Shown here: positions 1 through 8,829 of the stretch, piece after piece
How the letters are laid out: each line of letters starts with the position of its first letter
Position numbering within the stretch: position 1 is the first letter of the stretch
From: CAVRUD01 sp963849635
GTDB taxonomy: Bacteria > Chloroflexota > Chloroflexia > Thermomicrobiales > UBA6265
Assembly: GCA_963849635.1 (NCBI GenBank)
Contig: CAWKIA010000029.1
Span: forward strand, 104,803-168,802
Direction of reading: 5' to 3'
DNA: 64,000 nucleotides
Made by a program: the position numbers and the translations under genes
Notes under the pieces: generated by a model
Told to the model about the DNA's origin: nothing
The model's input: the letters and a program-made list of their open reading frames with translations, nothing else
Database searches by the model: none

Positions 1-110
1 GCCGGCTTGCCGGTCGGGTTGCCGCAGGTTTCCCAGTAGACGAGGTTGTCGTCGCCGACGTCGAGCATGCCGTGCTCGTACGGTTCGATCTCCGGATAGA
101 GCTCTGGCAT
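1..110 (-). CDS. pip: Proline iminopeptidase, N-terminal fragment
   Basis: The first 36 residues of a minus-strand gene run off the left edge of the window. They read MPELYPEIEPYEHGMLDVGD, then an LVYWETCGNPTGKPA-like stretch, the typical opening of alpha/beta-hydrolase proline iminopeptidases, which remove N-terminal proline from peptides. The catalytic Ser-Asp-His residues lie outside the window. The family assignment rests on this N-terminus alone. Confidence 0.7.
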   Translation of the reverse strand, partial: MPELYPEIEPYEHGMLDVGDDNLVYWETCGNPTGKP

Positions 111-175
111 AGGACGACCCTCTGAGTGGTGCGAACGACAAGAAGTAGAGATGGACGCAGAGGCTATCGTAAATG

Positions 176-205
176 AACCGGCCGGCACCCGGGTGCCGGC
201 CGGTT
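176..205 (-). terminator. Perfect 30-base palindrome, putative terminator
   Basis: Two 15-base arms meet without a spacer (AACCGGCCGGCACCC and its complement). The palindrome lies about 100 bases past the stop of the SH3-domain gene on the minus strand. There is no long U-tract, so termination is inferred from stem strength and position. Confidence 0.5.
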
Positions 206-302
206 CTTCACGTACCCCGAAGGGTGAAACCCGCGTTCCGCGGGGTGATCTGCATAGGCCCTCCTTGCCGTCTGGCCGTCTGGCCGATCTTGCCGCTCTC
301 GA

Positions 303-1115
303 CTACGTCAGGTAGTCGATATGGGCCCAGCCGGTGGTGCCGTTGTAGGTGACCTTCGAGAAGTTGTTGGTGAGGGTGCCGGTGTCGGTCACCTTGGCGC
401 CCTGGGGCATGACGAGGATGACGTTGTCCTGGAGGCTGGGGCCGGAGCGGAGGTTGAGGGCGGCAGTAGTGGTCCGGATCATCGAGCCGGGAGAGCCGCC
501 CGGAGGGGGGCCGTCGCCGTGGCCGATTGGGGTGCCGTTGACCAAGAGCCAATCGCCGTAGGCCCAGCCGGTCTGATTCTGGTAGGTGATCTTCTGGAAG
601 CCGTTCTGGGCTTCACCCAGAAGTTTTACCGATGCACCTCCGGGCATGACGAGCAGGACCTGATGGCTGGTGCTGGGGCCGGAGCGGAGGTTCAGCTCCG
701 AGTGGACAATCGCGGTGCCGCTTGGGGTGCCGCCGCCGGGCGTCGAGCCGCCGCCGATCTTGAGGAAGTCCTTGTGCGCCCAGCCGGGTGTGCCGTTGTA
801 GGTGACGTCCTGGAAGCCATTCTGCTCCCGCCCATTCAAGGTCACCTTGGCGCCCTGTGGCATGACCAGGATCACAGAGCTGCTGGTGTTGGAGCGGGAG
901 CGCAAGTTGAGTGGAGCGGTCGTCGTAGCGGTGCCAACACCCTGGGCGGAGACCTTTACACCAGCCACGGCGGCGATGCCGATGCCGGCCGCGGTGGCGA
1001 GGAAGGTCCGGCGGGAGAAGATCCGGCCGGAAGCCGGGCGGGCGAGAAGCGGAAGAGACGTGACGAGACCCGGGGTCTGGTGCGTGTTGCGGAGATGATT
1101 GGTGCTGCGGCTCAT
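303..1115 (-). CDS. Tat-exported protein with three SH3b repeats
   Basis: A 270-residue secreted protein. The N-terminus carries a twin-arginine motif (FSRRTFLAT, Arg 35-36) followed by an alanine-rich hydrophobic stretch, so Tat export or lipid-independent anchoring is likely. Three similar bacterial SH3 modules follow at about residues 61-118, 134-190 and 208-270. Each has a LNLRSGPS-type opening, a VILVMPQGAKV core and a GWAH/GWAY ending, joined by Gly/Pro-rich linkers. SH3b domains usually bind cell-wall or other peptide ligands. No catalytic domain is attached, so a wall-binding or structural role is inferred. The start has a GAGG ten bases upstream. Confidence 0.8.
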   Translation of the reverse strand: MSRSTNHLRNTHQTPGLVTSLPLLARPASGRIFSRRTFLATAAGIGIAAVAGVKVSAQGVGTATTTAPLNLRSRSNTSSSVILVMPQGAKVTLNGREQNGFQDVTYNGTPGWAHKDFLKIGGGSTPGGGTPSGTAIVHSELNLRSGPSTSHQVLLVMPGGASVKLLGEAQNGFQKITYQNQTGWAYGDWLLVNGTPIGHGDGPPPGGSPGSMIRTTTAALNLRSGPSLQDNVILVMPQGAKVTDTGTLTNNFSKVTYNGTTGWAHIDYLT

Positions 1116-1262
1116 GGTGGGTCGTCCTCAGAGAGCGATCCGGGCCGGCCAACTGCCGGTGATGCCACTCTAGGACCGTGCCCGCGAGAATGCGTCCGCA
1201 GAACGGATTAAAGGGTTGCTTAATCGCGCGGGGGATCCACCACATTCGGTTCGCGCCGATGC

Positions 1263-1652
1263 TTACGATCGGAACGACCGCACCTCGATATCGTCCATCG
1301 GGAAGTGCTTTGGGTTCTCGGTCAGAAGGATCGCCCCGTAGTCGCGCGCCACTGCTGCAATCAACGCATCCGCGGTAGCGATTGTGCGTCCACGGCATTT
1401 GAAGTCAAAGCGGTAGGCACCGGCCCGATGCGCCGCAGCGCTCGTCGTTGGAAGGAACCGTAAGGTCTCGAAAAATGCGTCCCAGTCCCCGCGACTCTCG
1501 GGGCGAACGCCGGCGATGAACTCGGAGACAACGACTGCGCAGATACAGACGTCCGTATCGCCTGAAAGCAGGTGTCGAATGGTCGTCGAGACCGGTTCGA
1601 CACCGTGCCACAGGTCGATCAGGACTGATGTGTCGAGGAGGACTCGCTCCAC
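1263..1652 (-). CDS. vapC: PIN-domain ribonuclease toxin VapC
   Basis: A 129-residue PIN-domain protein. PIN toxins are Mg-dependent endoribonucleases that cut tRNA or rRNA. Visible motifs are the N-terminal LLDTSVLID strand with two Asp residues, a mid-protein VVSEFIAGV Glu, and C-terminal TADALIAAV and LLTENPKHF segments, which together give the usual acidic cluster. A GTG start at 1652 is preferred because GAGGAGG sits just upstream; it overlaps the antitoxin gene by 34 bases. A longer ORF upstream has no ribosome binding site. The pair is a classical VapBC module. Confidence 0.88.
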   Translation of the reverse strand: MERVLLDTSVLIDLWHGVEPVSTTIRHLLSGDTDVCICAVVVSEFIAGVRPESRGDWDAFFETLRFLPTTSAAAHRAGAYRFDFKCRGRTIATADALIAAVARDYGAILLTENPKHFPMDDIEVRSFRS

Positions 1653-1948
1653 TCGCCCTCCTCGGGAATATCGGTATCGGCGTCGGGAAGCCAATCGTTG
1701 GCACCGCGAATCTGGTCGGATTCAAGGCGCTGCTCCCGTACCCACGCCGTCGCCGATTCCGGTGTGGCCCATTCGGGGATTACGGGATCCTTCATTGAGC
1801 CGACGACGGCGTCGAATGCCTTGAGACGCTGTTCGCGGCGTAACCGCTCCTCCACAGCTTCCTGAATGAACCGGCTGCGCTTCCGCTTGCCGACGAGGTC
1901 GTCGATCTGGTCCACGATCTCGTCCGGGAGAATCACGTGTGCACGCAT
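1619..1948 (-). CDS. vapB: Ribbon-helix-helix antitoxin of VapBC module
   Basis: A 109-residue protein with an N-terminal CopG/Arc-like ribbon-helix-helix domain (RAHVILPDEIVDQIDDLV, then a FIQEAVEERLRRE helix) and an acidic C-terminal tail rich in Glu and Asp. Such antitoxins bind their own promoter with the N-terminus and wrap the toxin with the C-terminus. It is the first gene of the pair and overlaps vapC. A vapB-like promoter with a 10-base palindrome lies directly upstream, which fits autoregulation. Confidence 0.8.
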   Translation of the reverse strand: MRAHVILPDEIVDQIDDLVGKRKRSRFIQEAVEERLRREQRLKAFDAVVGSMKDPVIPEWATPESATAWVREQRLESDQIRGANDWLPDADTDIPEEGEWSESSSTHQS

Positions 1949-1982
1949 ACCAAACCCTGCCTTATGTGACCTGTTTCATGCA

Positions 1983-2020
1983 TGTGCGCACACTATAAGG
2001 CAACGGTTAAGCCCACACAA
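1983..2020 (-). promoter_or_regulatory. Promoter and palindrome upstream of vapBC
   Basis: On the minus strand TTGTGT (2015-2020) is followed after 17 bases by TATAGT (1992-1997), a good -35/-10 pair. The palindrome TGTGCGCACA (1983-1992) abuts the -10 and is a plausible antitoxin operator. The vapB start is 35 bases further on. Confidence 0.5.
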
Positions 2021-2039
2021 CGACGCCGGAAGGTTCGTT

Positions 2040-3188
2040 TCAGAGCCGGGCCAAAACCGCACTGGTCTCCGCAATCAGAGTTGCCACGATCTCGGAGGCG
2101 CTCTCGGGGCGGGTGAGTGCACCGACACCCTGCCCGGCGGCGAGGTAGAGATATTCGGCGTCCTCGCGGGTACGGGCGGCTTCCATGATCGGGGTCAGCG
2201 CGATGGCCTGGTGGGGGTACGACAGGGGCGGTGTGCCGGCGGCGGCGGCCTCGCTGACATGGGCGACGAGGCGATTGCGGATTGCCCGGGCGGGGCGGCC
2301 GATGATCCCCCGGGAGACGACGACGTCCTCTCCGGACGCGGAGAGCAGGGTCTCCCGCCAGTTGGGGAAGATGCCGCTATCGGTCGCGGCGGCAAAGCGG
2401 GTGCCGAGGAGCACGCCGGCCGCGCCGAGGGCGAGGGCCGCGGCGATGCCACGACCGTCCATGATGCCGCCCGCGGCCAACACGGGGATGTCGCCAAAGC
2501 CTTCGGCCGCCAGGGCGTCGATAACGGCGGGGACAAGGGCGACGGTGCCGATCAGCGGCGGGTCCTGGCCTGCGTCCAGATGGAAGGTTCCCCGCAGTCC
2601 GCCCGCCTCCGCTCCCTGGGCAACGAGGGCGTCTGCTCCGGCCCTGGCGGCCTTTGATGCCTCGGCGGCCGTAGTCACGATGGCGATGACTTTGATGCCG
2701 GCCGCGTGGGCCGGGCTGATGAGCGGCGTCGGATCGCCCATGGTGTTCAGGACCGGAACACCCTCCTCGGCCATGACGGCGAGGTGGGCCTGGACGCCCG
2801 ACGCGGGCGGAGCGCCGCCGGGTCGGGGGGCAGGGTTGCCAGATTGGAGGCCAACTGCTTCGCGGAGTTGGGCGAGAACCGGTTCGATGTCGCTGGCGTC
2901 GCGCTCCTCCGGCTGGGGAGGGTGGACGACGATGTTGACGCCAAAGGGGCGCGATGTCAGCGACTTGATCCGCCGGATTGCAGCCCGGAGCTCGTCCGCG
3001 CTCAGCATGATCCCGCCGAAGAGGCCGAGCCCGCCGGCCTCGGAGACGGCCGCGACGAGTTCCGGAGTGTCGGTTCCTCCGCCCATGCCCGCCTTGACGA
3101 TTGGGTAGCGAACTCCGGTGAGGTCACAGAAGGCGGTGTGGAGCGCGGATGGTTCGAGATGATCGGTCGCGGTGGAGCGCGCGTCCAT
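2040..3188 (-). CDS. Nitronate monooxygenase family FMN enzyme
   Basis: A 382-residue TIM-barrel flavoprotein of the nitronate monooxygenase/2-nitropropane dioxygenase family. These enzymes use FMN and O2 to oxidise alkyl nitronates, or act as related FMN oxidoreductases. Seen: KAGMGGGTDTPELVAAVSEAG near the N-terminus, VAQGAEAGG in the middle, and the phosphate-binding AAGGIMDGRG and GVLLGTRF loops. The ATG at 3188 follows AGGAG with six bases spacing; a longer ORF is less likely. The gene begins 19 bases after the BTAD regulator, so the two probably share a transcript. The true substrate cannot be told from sequence. Confidence 0.82.
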   Translation of the reverse strand: MDARSTATDHLEPSALHTAFCDLTGVRYPIVKAGMGGGTDTPELVAAVSEAGGLGLFGGIMLSADELRAAIRRIKSLTSRPFGVNIVVHPPQPEERDASDIEPVLAQLREAVGLQSGNPAPRPGGAPPASGVQAHLAVMAEEGVPVLNTMGDPTPLISPAHAAGIKVIAIVTTAAEASKAARAGADALVAQGAEAGGLRGTFHLDAGQDPPLIGTVALVPAVIDALAAEGFGDIPVLAAGGIMDGRGIAAALALGAAGVLLGTRFAAATDSGIFPNWRETLLSASGEDVVVSRGIIGRPARAIRNRLVAHVSEAAAAGTPPLSYPHQAIALTPIMEAARTREDAEYLYLAAGQGVGALTRPESASEIVATLIAETSAVLARL

Positions 3189-3207
3189 GATGGTCTCCTG
3201 TCGCGGG

Positions 3208-5196
3208 TTAGGCGGTCCCGCGCTGCCTCCAGGCGTCAAGGCGGGGCTGGGATGGGGCGGCCTCGGATGGCGCGGAGCCGGACATCAGACGGGTGAACCG
3301 GTCGGGATCGGGCCGGGTGTGGGAGTTGGGCACCCGGATCGTGTGCGCGGACCGCGCCCCCGGGTTCGATTCCGCGTTGCGGGTGGCGATCTGAGCTTTG
3401 CCCTGGGCGCGGATCTCGGCGGCTTCGTGCTCTCGGCCGGCGGCGAGGAGGAGGTCGACCAGGGATTGGAGGGCGTCGTCGAGGCGCCATTGCAACTCAT
3501 TGCGGCGGGCGATGGCCCAGTCGCCGTCGACATCTGGCAAAAAATGGCCGGCCGCGATATCGATCGCCATGCCGAGGTGATCGATCGCCTGCCCGTGCTG
3601 GCTGGGTGGGAGGGCGGCGGCGGCATCGAGCTGGGCTTCGAACACGGACACGTCATACCAGACCGCGAGCCCCGGGCGGAGGCTGTATCGGCCCCGATGG
3701 TGAGTGACCAGACCGGCATCTCCCAGCACGCGGCGCAGGTGATGGAGGGCAACGTGGAAGCTGCCCCGGATCTGAGCGGCGGTGGACTGCGGCCAGAGGG
3801 CCGCACCGATCTGATCCTTCGTCGCGCCCGGAAAATCGAGGAGGAAGAACAGCAATTCGCGCGGTTTGGAGTAACGCCATTCGGCGGAATCGACGGCGCG
3901 GCCATTGACCACGATGGCGTGGGGAGCGAAGGCGTGGACCCGCAGCGATTCGTCGCCCGCGGCCACCGGATCGACCCGGTCGGGGTTCGTCTGGAACGTG
4001 GTGGTCATGGATGACGGGCGGGCGGGCGATTCTGCCGACCTCGGCCCGTCTGACGGATGCGCACGGTCGCGCCGGATCGAGATCGGCGCGGTCCCTGTCA
4101 TCCCGTTGGTGCCAGAGTCGGTGGACACAACCGGGCGGGACGGGGCATGGGTACCACTGGTGAGCGCGTCCCGCGCTGCCAGTGCGCGGGCGATGGCCGA
4201 GCGCTCACCGGTGGATTGGGCCAGGGTCAGGCATTCGTCTAGGAGAGCGGCTCCAGACCGCTCGCCGGCCGAGGGGCGGCCGTATTCGGCAACGTTGGCC
4301 AGGGCGAGGGAGATCAGCCAGGGATCGCCCGCCATCTGGGCGGATTCCAGAGCGTCGGCGTAGCTCTGCGCGGCGCGGGCCCGGGCGCCCGTCTGGCCGC
4401 TCATGCGGATTGCGTCGCCCAGGCAGCCGAGGCCAAAGGCGTGACCCCACGGGTCGGCGGCGAGGTGGCTGAGTTCGAGGCTCTCCTCGGCCAGGCGGAC
4501 AGCGAGGAGGGCGTCGTGGCGCTTGAGGACGACCTGGCTGAGCACGCTGAGGCCGATCGCCAGTTGGCGCCAGGCGCGAGCGGCTCTGGCCCCGGCGACG
4601 GCGGCCATCAAGCGAGATTCGGCGGTGTCCGACTCGCCCGCAAGGTGGGCGAGCCAGCCCGAGCCCAGCCGGGCTTCGATGCGGGCGAGGTCGCCGGGAC
4701 CAGGGAGCGAGGCGGCCCGGCCGATAACAGGAGAGGCCGCTCGGTTCGAGGCGGACGCCAGGGCGGAGTCGAGCCAGGCGCGGATCTCGGTGACCTGGCC
4801 GAGCTGAAACCAGCCCCACCAGAGATCGGCGACGAGAAGCAGCGCGGCGGATGGTTCGGCCGCGCGGCCGGTGCGGGTCCGGGTGGTGTTCCCCTGACGA
4901 AGGGCTTCGGCGACTGAGCGACGCATGTCGGCCTGAACCGCGCGGAGGCGAGTGAGCCAGCGGTCGCGGTCCGGCCCGCGTAGCCCGGAGGTGATCCCGG
5001 CGGCGACGCGGCGGCAGCCGTCGATATCGGAGACCTGGGCGGGAGGGACCCAGAGCGAAAGCGGAGTTCGGCTGACCCGTGACTGCTCAGTGCCCTGGGC
5101 GGAGTGCGTTGTGGAGCCGGGCTGGTTGTGGACGGTCGGAACGGCCCGAAGCGATTCGGAAGAGGGGCTGGCAGTGCGGGCGAGTGAAGTGGCCAT
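3208..5196 (-). CDS. Transcriptional activator with TPR region and C-terminal winged helix/BTAD
   Basis: About 662 residues. The N-terminal two thirds form helical TPR-like repeats (for example WGHAFGLGCLGDAIRMSG and DPWLISLALANVAEYG). The C-terminal third holds an OmpR-type winged helix (KPRELLFFLLDFPGATKDQI, then ALWPQS and LHHLRRVLG) followed by a bacterial transcriptional activator domain (YDVSVFEAQLDAAA). SARP-type regulators usually have the DNA-binding part first; here the order is reversed. No NTPase domain was seen. The ATG at 5196 is chosen because GGAGGT lies nine bases upstream. It is co-directional with, and probably co-transcribed with, the nitronate monooxygenase-like gene. Confidence 0.75.
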   Translation of the reverse strand: MATSLARTASPSSESLRAVPTVHNQPGSTTHSAQGTEQSRVSRTPLSLWVPPAQVSDIDGCRRVAAGITSGLRGPDRDRWLTRLRAVQADMRRSVAEALRQGNTTRTRTGRAAEPSAALLLVADLWWGWFQLGQVTEIRAWLDSALASASNRAASPVIGRAASLPGPGDLARIEARLGSGWLAHLAGESDTAESRLMAAVAGARAARAWRQLAIGLSVLSQVVLKRHDALLAVRLAEESLELSHLAADPWGHAFGLGCLGDAIRMSGQTGARARAAQSYADALESAQMAGDPWLISLALANVAEYGRPSAGERSGAALLDECLTLAQSTGERSAIARALAARDALTSGTHAPSRPVVSTDSGTNGMTGTAPISIRRDRAHPSDGPRSAESPARPSSMTTTFQTNPDRVDPVAAGDESLRVHAFAPHAIVVNGRAVDSAEWRYSKPRELLFFLLDFPGATKDQIGAALWPQSTAAQIRGSFHVALHHLRRVLGDAGLVTHHRGRYSLRPGLAVWYDVSVFEAQLDAAAALPPSQHGQAIDHLGMAIDIAAGHFLPDVDGDWAIARRNELQWRLDDALQSLVDLLLAAGREHEAAEIRAQGKAQIATRNAESNPGARSAHTIRVPNSHTRPDPDRFTRLMSGSAPSEAAPSQPRLDAWRQRGTA

Positions 5197-5274
5197 CGAT
5201 TGGGGACCTCCGGAGGGGTACCTCCTGGCGTGCTGGAGAGCGTGATGTCTGAGTCTCGGACTCTTTGAGACGCA

Positions 5275-5310
5275 GCGAGCGCCGGGGACAAGGCCGTCCC
5301 CGGCGCTCGC
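5275..5310 (-). terminator. 15-bp stem hairpin, putative terminator
   Basis: GCGAGCGCCGGGGAC and its complement are separated by six bases. The hairpin is about 100 bases past the end of the cupredoxin gene and upstream of the BTAD regulator. No U-tract follows. Confidence 0.55.
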
Positions 5311-5408
5311 TCCCTCCCGCACCTTGGTTATCTGGGCAGCGGGCCGTTCCCTGTGGCCCGTCCCGCCGCCCTCACTACGCGGGACTCTGGTTGTCGGGTG
5401 GCCCGGGG

Positions 5409-6367
5409 CTACTCGACAGTGATGACGGCCGTCATGCTCGGGTGGATCTTGCAGATGTAGGAGAACGTACCGGCCGTTTCGAAGGTAAAGGAGAAGGTCG
5501 CGCCCTGGTCCAGGTTGCCAGAGTCGAAGGAGCCGTCATCGGCGGTGACCGTGTGCGGAGCGCCGTCGTTGTTGGTCCAGGTGACCGTCGTACCGACCGG
5601 GACGGTCAGTTCGGCTGGATTGAAGGAGAAGTCCTGGATCGCGATGGCCTCTTCGCCGGCGGCGACGGCAGCGTCGTCGGACTCGTCGGCATCATCTCGC
5701 GTCTGTCGTCCGCGTCGTCCGCGTCGTCGTCCGCGGCTTCCTCGGTTTCGTCGGCATCATCCTCGTCGTCGGCGTCGTCTGTATCGGCTGTTGCATCGTC
5801 GGCATCGTCCGCGTCGGCATCGTCCGCATCGTCTTCGGATGCTTCGGTGACGTACAGGGTGACCCTGACGCCGCCGTCGATGTTTGTCAGGACCGCGATG
5901 CCAGAGTGGCCAGAGTCGTTCAACTCGGCGAGGGCCACGACGAGGGTGTTCTCGTCGATCAGGGTGCCGGCAACGTTGCCGCAGGCGATGTAGTTGGCGG
6001 CGTTCTCGGCGCTCTCGTGCAGGTTGACGGCGTAGGGTTCGTCGCCGGTGATGTCATCCAGGGTGAGACCGTCGATAACGGTCACGCTGCCTGTGATCTC
6101 CGCGGTCGGGTCGACCGAGCCGACGGAATCGCCAGCGAGGGAACCGTCGTCGTCGTTGAATTCCGCCGAGACATCGTTGAGCGGATACTCGGGCTCGGGA
6201 TTGAGGTCGTCGCAGGTGCCTTCGTGGATATGGGCGAGGTGGGGTTCGTCGTCCTGAGCGCTGGCGAAGCGGCTACCGAACAGGGCAGAAACGGCCAGGA
6301 ACATCGCGACGAATGCTACGAGTGTCCGCAGAGATGACGACCGGGAATGCGTCAAACGACGAAACAT
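5409..6367 (-). pseudogene. Secreted plastocyanin-like protein with acidic linker, frameshifted
   Basis: Two frames together encode one protein. The first has a signal peptide (about residues 1-38, ending SRFASAQ) and an extracellular domain of about 150 residues with paired Cys (EGTCDD, IACGNV). A low-complexity Asp/Ala linker follows (about 5690-5850). After a frame break near 5700 a textbook cupredoxin domain begins: FSFNPAELTVPVGTTVTW, then the copper ligands His (APHTV), Cys, His and Met in YICKIHPSM. Without repair the copper domain would be lost. The break sits in Asp-codon repeats, where slippage or assembly error is likely. The second ATG is the better start, seven bases after AGGAGG. 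Confidence 0.75.
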
Positions 6368-6659
6368 CCGCATGCCTCCTGTGGCCTATGACCTAGATTC
6401 CGCCGGGCACCCCATAGCGCCCGCAACCGCGTGGTAACGTCACGCGGCTCAAGCGTTAACGGAATGGAGTGGGTGTGGGGATCACTCTGGCTCCGCTCCG
6501 TCGCTCCCGGCGTTCTGATGTCATTTTGGCAAACCAGCGGGGCAAAAACATCGGTGGTATTACCCATTCAAAGACTAGGCAACCACCTTGCCGACCAGGG
6601 TAGTTGGGTAGGTCTGCCTAGGCCATAGCAAAACGTAGGGATATCGAGAAAGGCGAGGC

Positions 6660-7202
6660 TCAAACCGGGGCGAGGGGCAGATGAGGCTCATCCGGAAGGG
6701 AAACAGCGATGTCGTCTCCGGGCCGGACCGGGCCGCCGGTGACGACGGTCGCCATCACGCCGGACTTGCGGATCAAGTTTCCCGCCGCGTCGCGGCCAAG
6801 CACCGCCGCCATCAGCCCGGGCTGGATGCCGTCGAGTTGGGCGCAGGGGTTGCGCAACCCGGTCACCTCGATCTCGGCCTCGGAACCTAGCCGGAGGCGA
6901 GTCCCGGTGGGCAGCGCCAGGATATCGAGGCCAGTCACTGTGACGTTCTCCCCCATCTGGCCGGGTGCGATCTCGAATCCCGCCGCCTTGAGCTCCGCGA
7001 GCAGTTCGGCGTGCATGAGATGGACCTGGCGGAAGTTGGGCTGGCTGGGATCGCGGGCGACCCGGGAGCGGTGTTTGACCGTCACCCCGGCGTGGGCGTC
7101 CCCGTCCACCCCAAGCCCCTCGACCAGCCAGATCTCCGCCTGGTTGGGCTTTGACATGGTGTGGTTGGGGCTCAGGCTGACTGCGATCACGGTGGCGGGC
7201 AT
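6660..7202 (-). CDS. MOSC domain-containing protein
   Basis: A 180-residue stand-alone MOSC (molybdenum cofactor sulfurase C-terminal) protein. MOSC domains carry sulfur for, or are partners of, molybdenum-cofactor enzymes. The family's conserved cysteine is present in LRNPCAQLDGIQPG, along with GVDGDAHAG, MGENVTVTG and the terminal VRPGDDIAV strand. AAAGGAG lies six bases before the ATG. No molybdenum enzyme is nearby, so the sulfur acceptor is unknown. Confidence 0.88.
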   Translation of the reverse strand: MPATVIAVSLSPNHTMSKPNQAEIWLVEGLGVDGDAHAGVTVKHRSRVARDPSQPNFRQVHLMHAELLAELKAAGFEIAPGQMGENVTVTGLDILALPTGTRLRLGSEAEIEVTGLRNPCAQLDGIQPGLMAAVLGRDAAGNLIRKSGVMATVVTGGPVRPGDDIAVSLPDEPHLPLAPV

Positions 7203-7254
7203 GGCGGGCTCCTTTGTGGCGTTAGGGGTTAGGCGTTAGGCGTTCGGGAGGACG

Positions 7255-7386
7255 GACCTCACCCCCTACCCCCTCTCCACCGCAGTGGAGAGGGGCGTTT
7301 GGTAGCGCCGTCTACGGTAAGGACGCCGCGTCTCCCCCTTCCCCTTGCCGCAGCGGGGGGAAGGGGGCCGGGGGGTTAGGGGGCTT
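7255..7386. repeat. Dispersed double-hairpin element R1 (full length)
   Basis: About 130 bases with mirrored ends (GACCTCACCCCCTACCCCC versus GGGGGGTTAGGGGGCT). It contains two internal hairpins: one CCCCTCTCCAC/GTGGAGAGGGG, one CCCCCTTCCCC/GGGGAAGGGGG. It is closely similar to R2 near 35.5 kb, and its right half recurs as R3 and R4. It lies between the divergent MOSC and MFS genes. Confidence 0.8.
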
Positions 7387-7524
7387 TCTCCGACTTCCAG
7401 ACGTAAGAGGCATCGACTGTCTTCATAGTGTACTGGTGGGTCGCTCTTTCCTGATTTGCCGGCTGGTGCGATGATGGACAGTGCCGGTGGTGGGCCGACG
7501 CTCACCCAGTGGATTGTGCACCTA

Positions 7525-8829
7525 ATGGCCACGGTAATGCAGGCCGTCCACGGCTTTCAGGAGCGGACGTTCTCGTCCCTTCGCATCAGAAACTATCGCC
7601 TCTACGTTCTCGGGCAGGGGATCAGCCTCACCGGCACCTGGATGCAGACCATTGCTCAGGGGCTGCTCGTGCTCCGCCTGACCGGGTCTGGCACCGCTTT
7701 GGGCGTCGTGGTCGCTCTGCAGACGTTGCCGATCCTCTTCCTTGGGCCGTGGGGCGGAGTCATCGCCGATCGGTTTCCGAAACGGTCCATCCTCTACGTC
7801 ACCCAGACGGTCTCAGCAGTGCTAGCCCTAAGCTTGGGGACTCTGGTCGCCACAGATCTAATCGAGTTGTGGATGCTTTACGGTTTGGCCATATGCCTGG
7901 GCCTGGTCAACATGGTGGATAACCCGACCCGCCAGACCTTTGTGCTGGAGCTGGTCGGAAGGGAAGAACTGCCGAACGCGGTCTCACTCAATTCGACCCA
8001 GATCAATCTGGCTCGGGTGATCGGTCCATCCATCGCGGGCGGGTTGGTGGCCACGGTCGGTCTGGCGGCCTGCTTCATCGTGAATGGCCTTTCCTTCCTG
8101 GCGGTTCTCCTGGTGCTGCGCCGGATGCGGGCAGATGAACTCCGTCCGACGCCGGTCGTCGCCAGGGCCAAAGGGCAACTGGCGGAGGGGTTCCGCTACG
8201 TTCGGGGTTCGCCGATCGTGCTCAACACCCTGCTGATGATGGCGATCATCGGGACGTTCACCTACGAGTTCCAGGTGATCTTGCCGCTGTTCTCCGAGTT
8301 CACCTTCCACGACGGCGAAAGTGGATACGCGGCGATGACCGCCGCGATGGGTGTCGGCGCGGTGATCGGGGGGCTGGCCACTGCCGGACGGCGGCGCGGT
8401 GGCGCGCCGGCCCTGGTACGCACCGCCGCCTTCTTCGGCCTGAGCGTGCTGCTTACCGCGCTGGCGCCGAACCTCTTCCTCGCGATCCTCGGGCTGATCG
8501 TGGTTGGCTACTGCTCGATCAGCTTTACGTCGCTGGGCAACGTCACGATTCAGCTTGCCAGCGCCCCGGAGATGCGTGGCCGGGTGATGGCGCTGTGGAC
8601 GGTCGCCTTCCTGGGTTCCACCCCGATCGGAGGGCCGATCATCGGCGCGATCGGCGAGCATGCCGGTCCGCGCTGGGGACTTGTCGTCGGCGGCATCGCG
8701 GCCCTGGTGGCGGCGGGATTGGGAACAGTGACCCTGTTGCGCGGCCGGGGTGGTTCCAAAGGGACCACTCCGGCCGCACCTGCCGGACAAAAAGTCGCGA
8801 CCGAATGGGACCGCGCTAATAGACGATAA
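7525..8829 (+). CDS. MFS transporter, enterobactin-exporter-like (MFS_3)
   Basis: About 434 residues with some 11-12 hydrophobic segments. The MFS signature between TM2 and TM3 is present (GGVIADRFPKRSILY), as is a second DNPTRQTFVLELVG motif typical of the EntS/MFS_3 exporters. These proton-driven carriers export small molecules; the substrate is unknown. The start is uncertain: an ATG at 7525 fits the family N-terminus (FSSLRIRNYRLY), but the frame is open from 7456. The 3' end overlaps the convergent apt gene by 14 bases. Confidence 0.85.
   Translation: MATVMQAVHGFQERTFSSLRIRNYRLYVLGQGISLTGTWMQTIAQGLLVLRLTGSGTALGVVVALQTLPILFLGPWGGVIADRFPKRSILYVTQTVSAVLALSLGTLVATDLIELWMLYGLAICLGLVNMVDNPTRQTFVLELVGREELPNAVSLNSTQINLARVIGPSIAGGLVATVGLAACFIVNGLSFLAVLLVLRRMRADELRPTPVVARAKGQLAEGFRYVRGSPIVLNTLLMMAIIGTFTYEFQVILPLFSEFTFHDGESGYAAMTAAMGVGAVIGGLATAGRRRGGAPALVRTAAFFGLSVLLTALAPNLFLAILGLIVVGYCSISFTSLGNVTIQLASAPEMRGRVMALWTVAFLGSTPIGGPIIGAIGEHAGPRWGLVVGGIAALVAAGLGTVTLLRGRGGSKGTTPAAPAGQKVATEWDRANRR

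Noticed and set aside
321..1211. Plus-strand ORF of 296 codons opposite the SH3 gene
   Set aside because: Gly/Ala/Asp-rich noise; its regularity comes from the internal SH3 repeats on the other strand.
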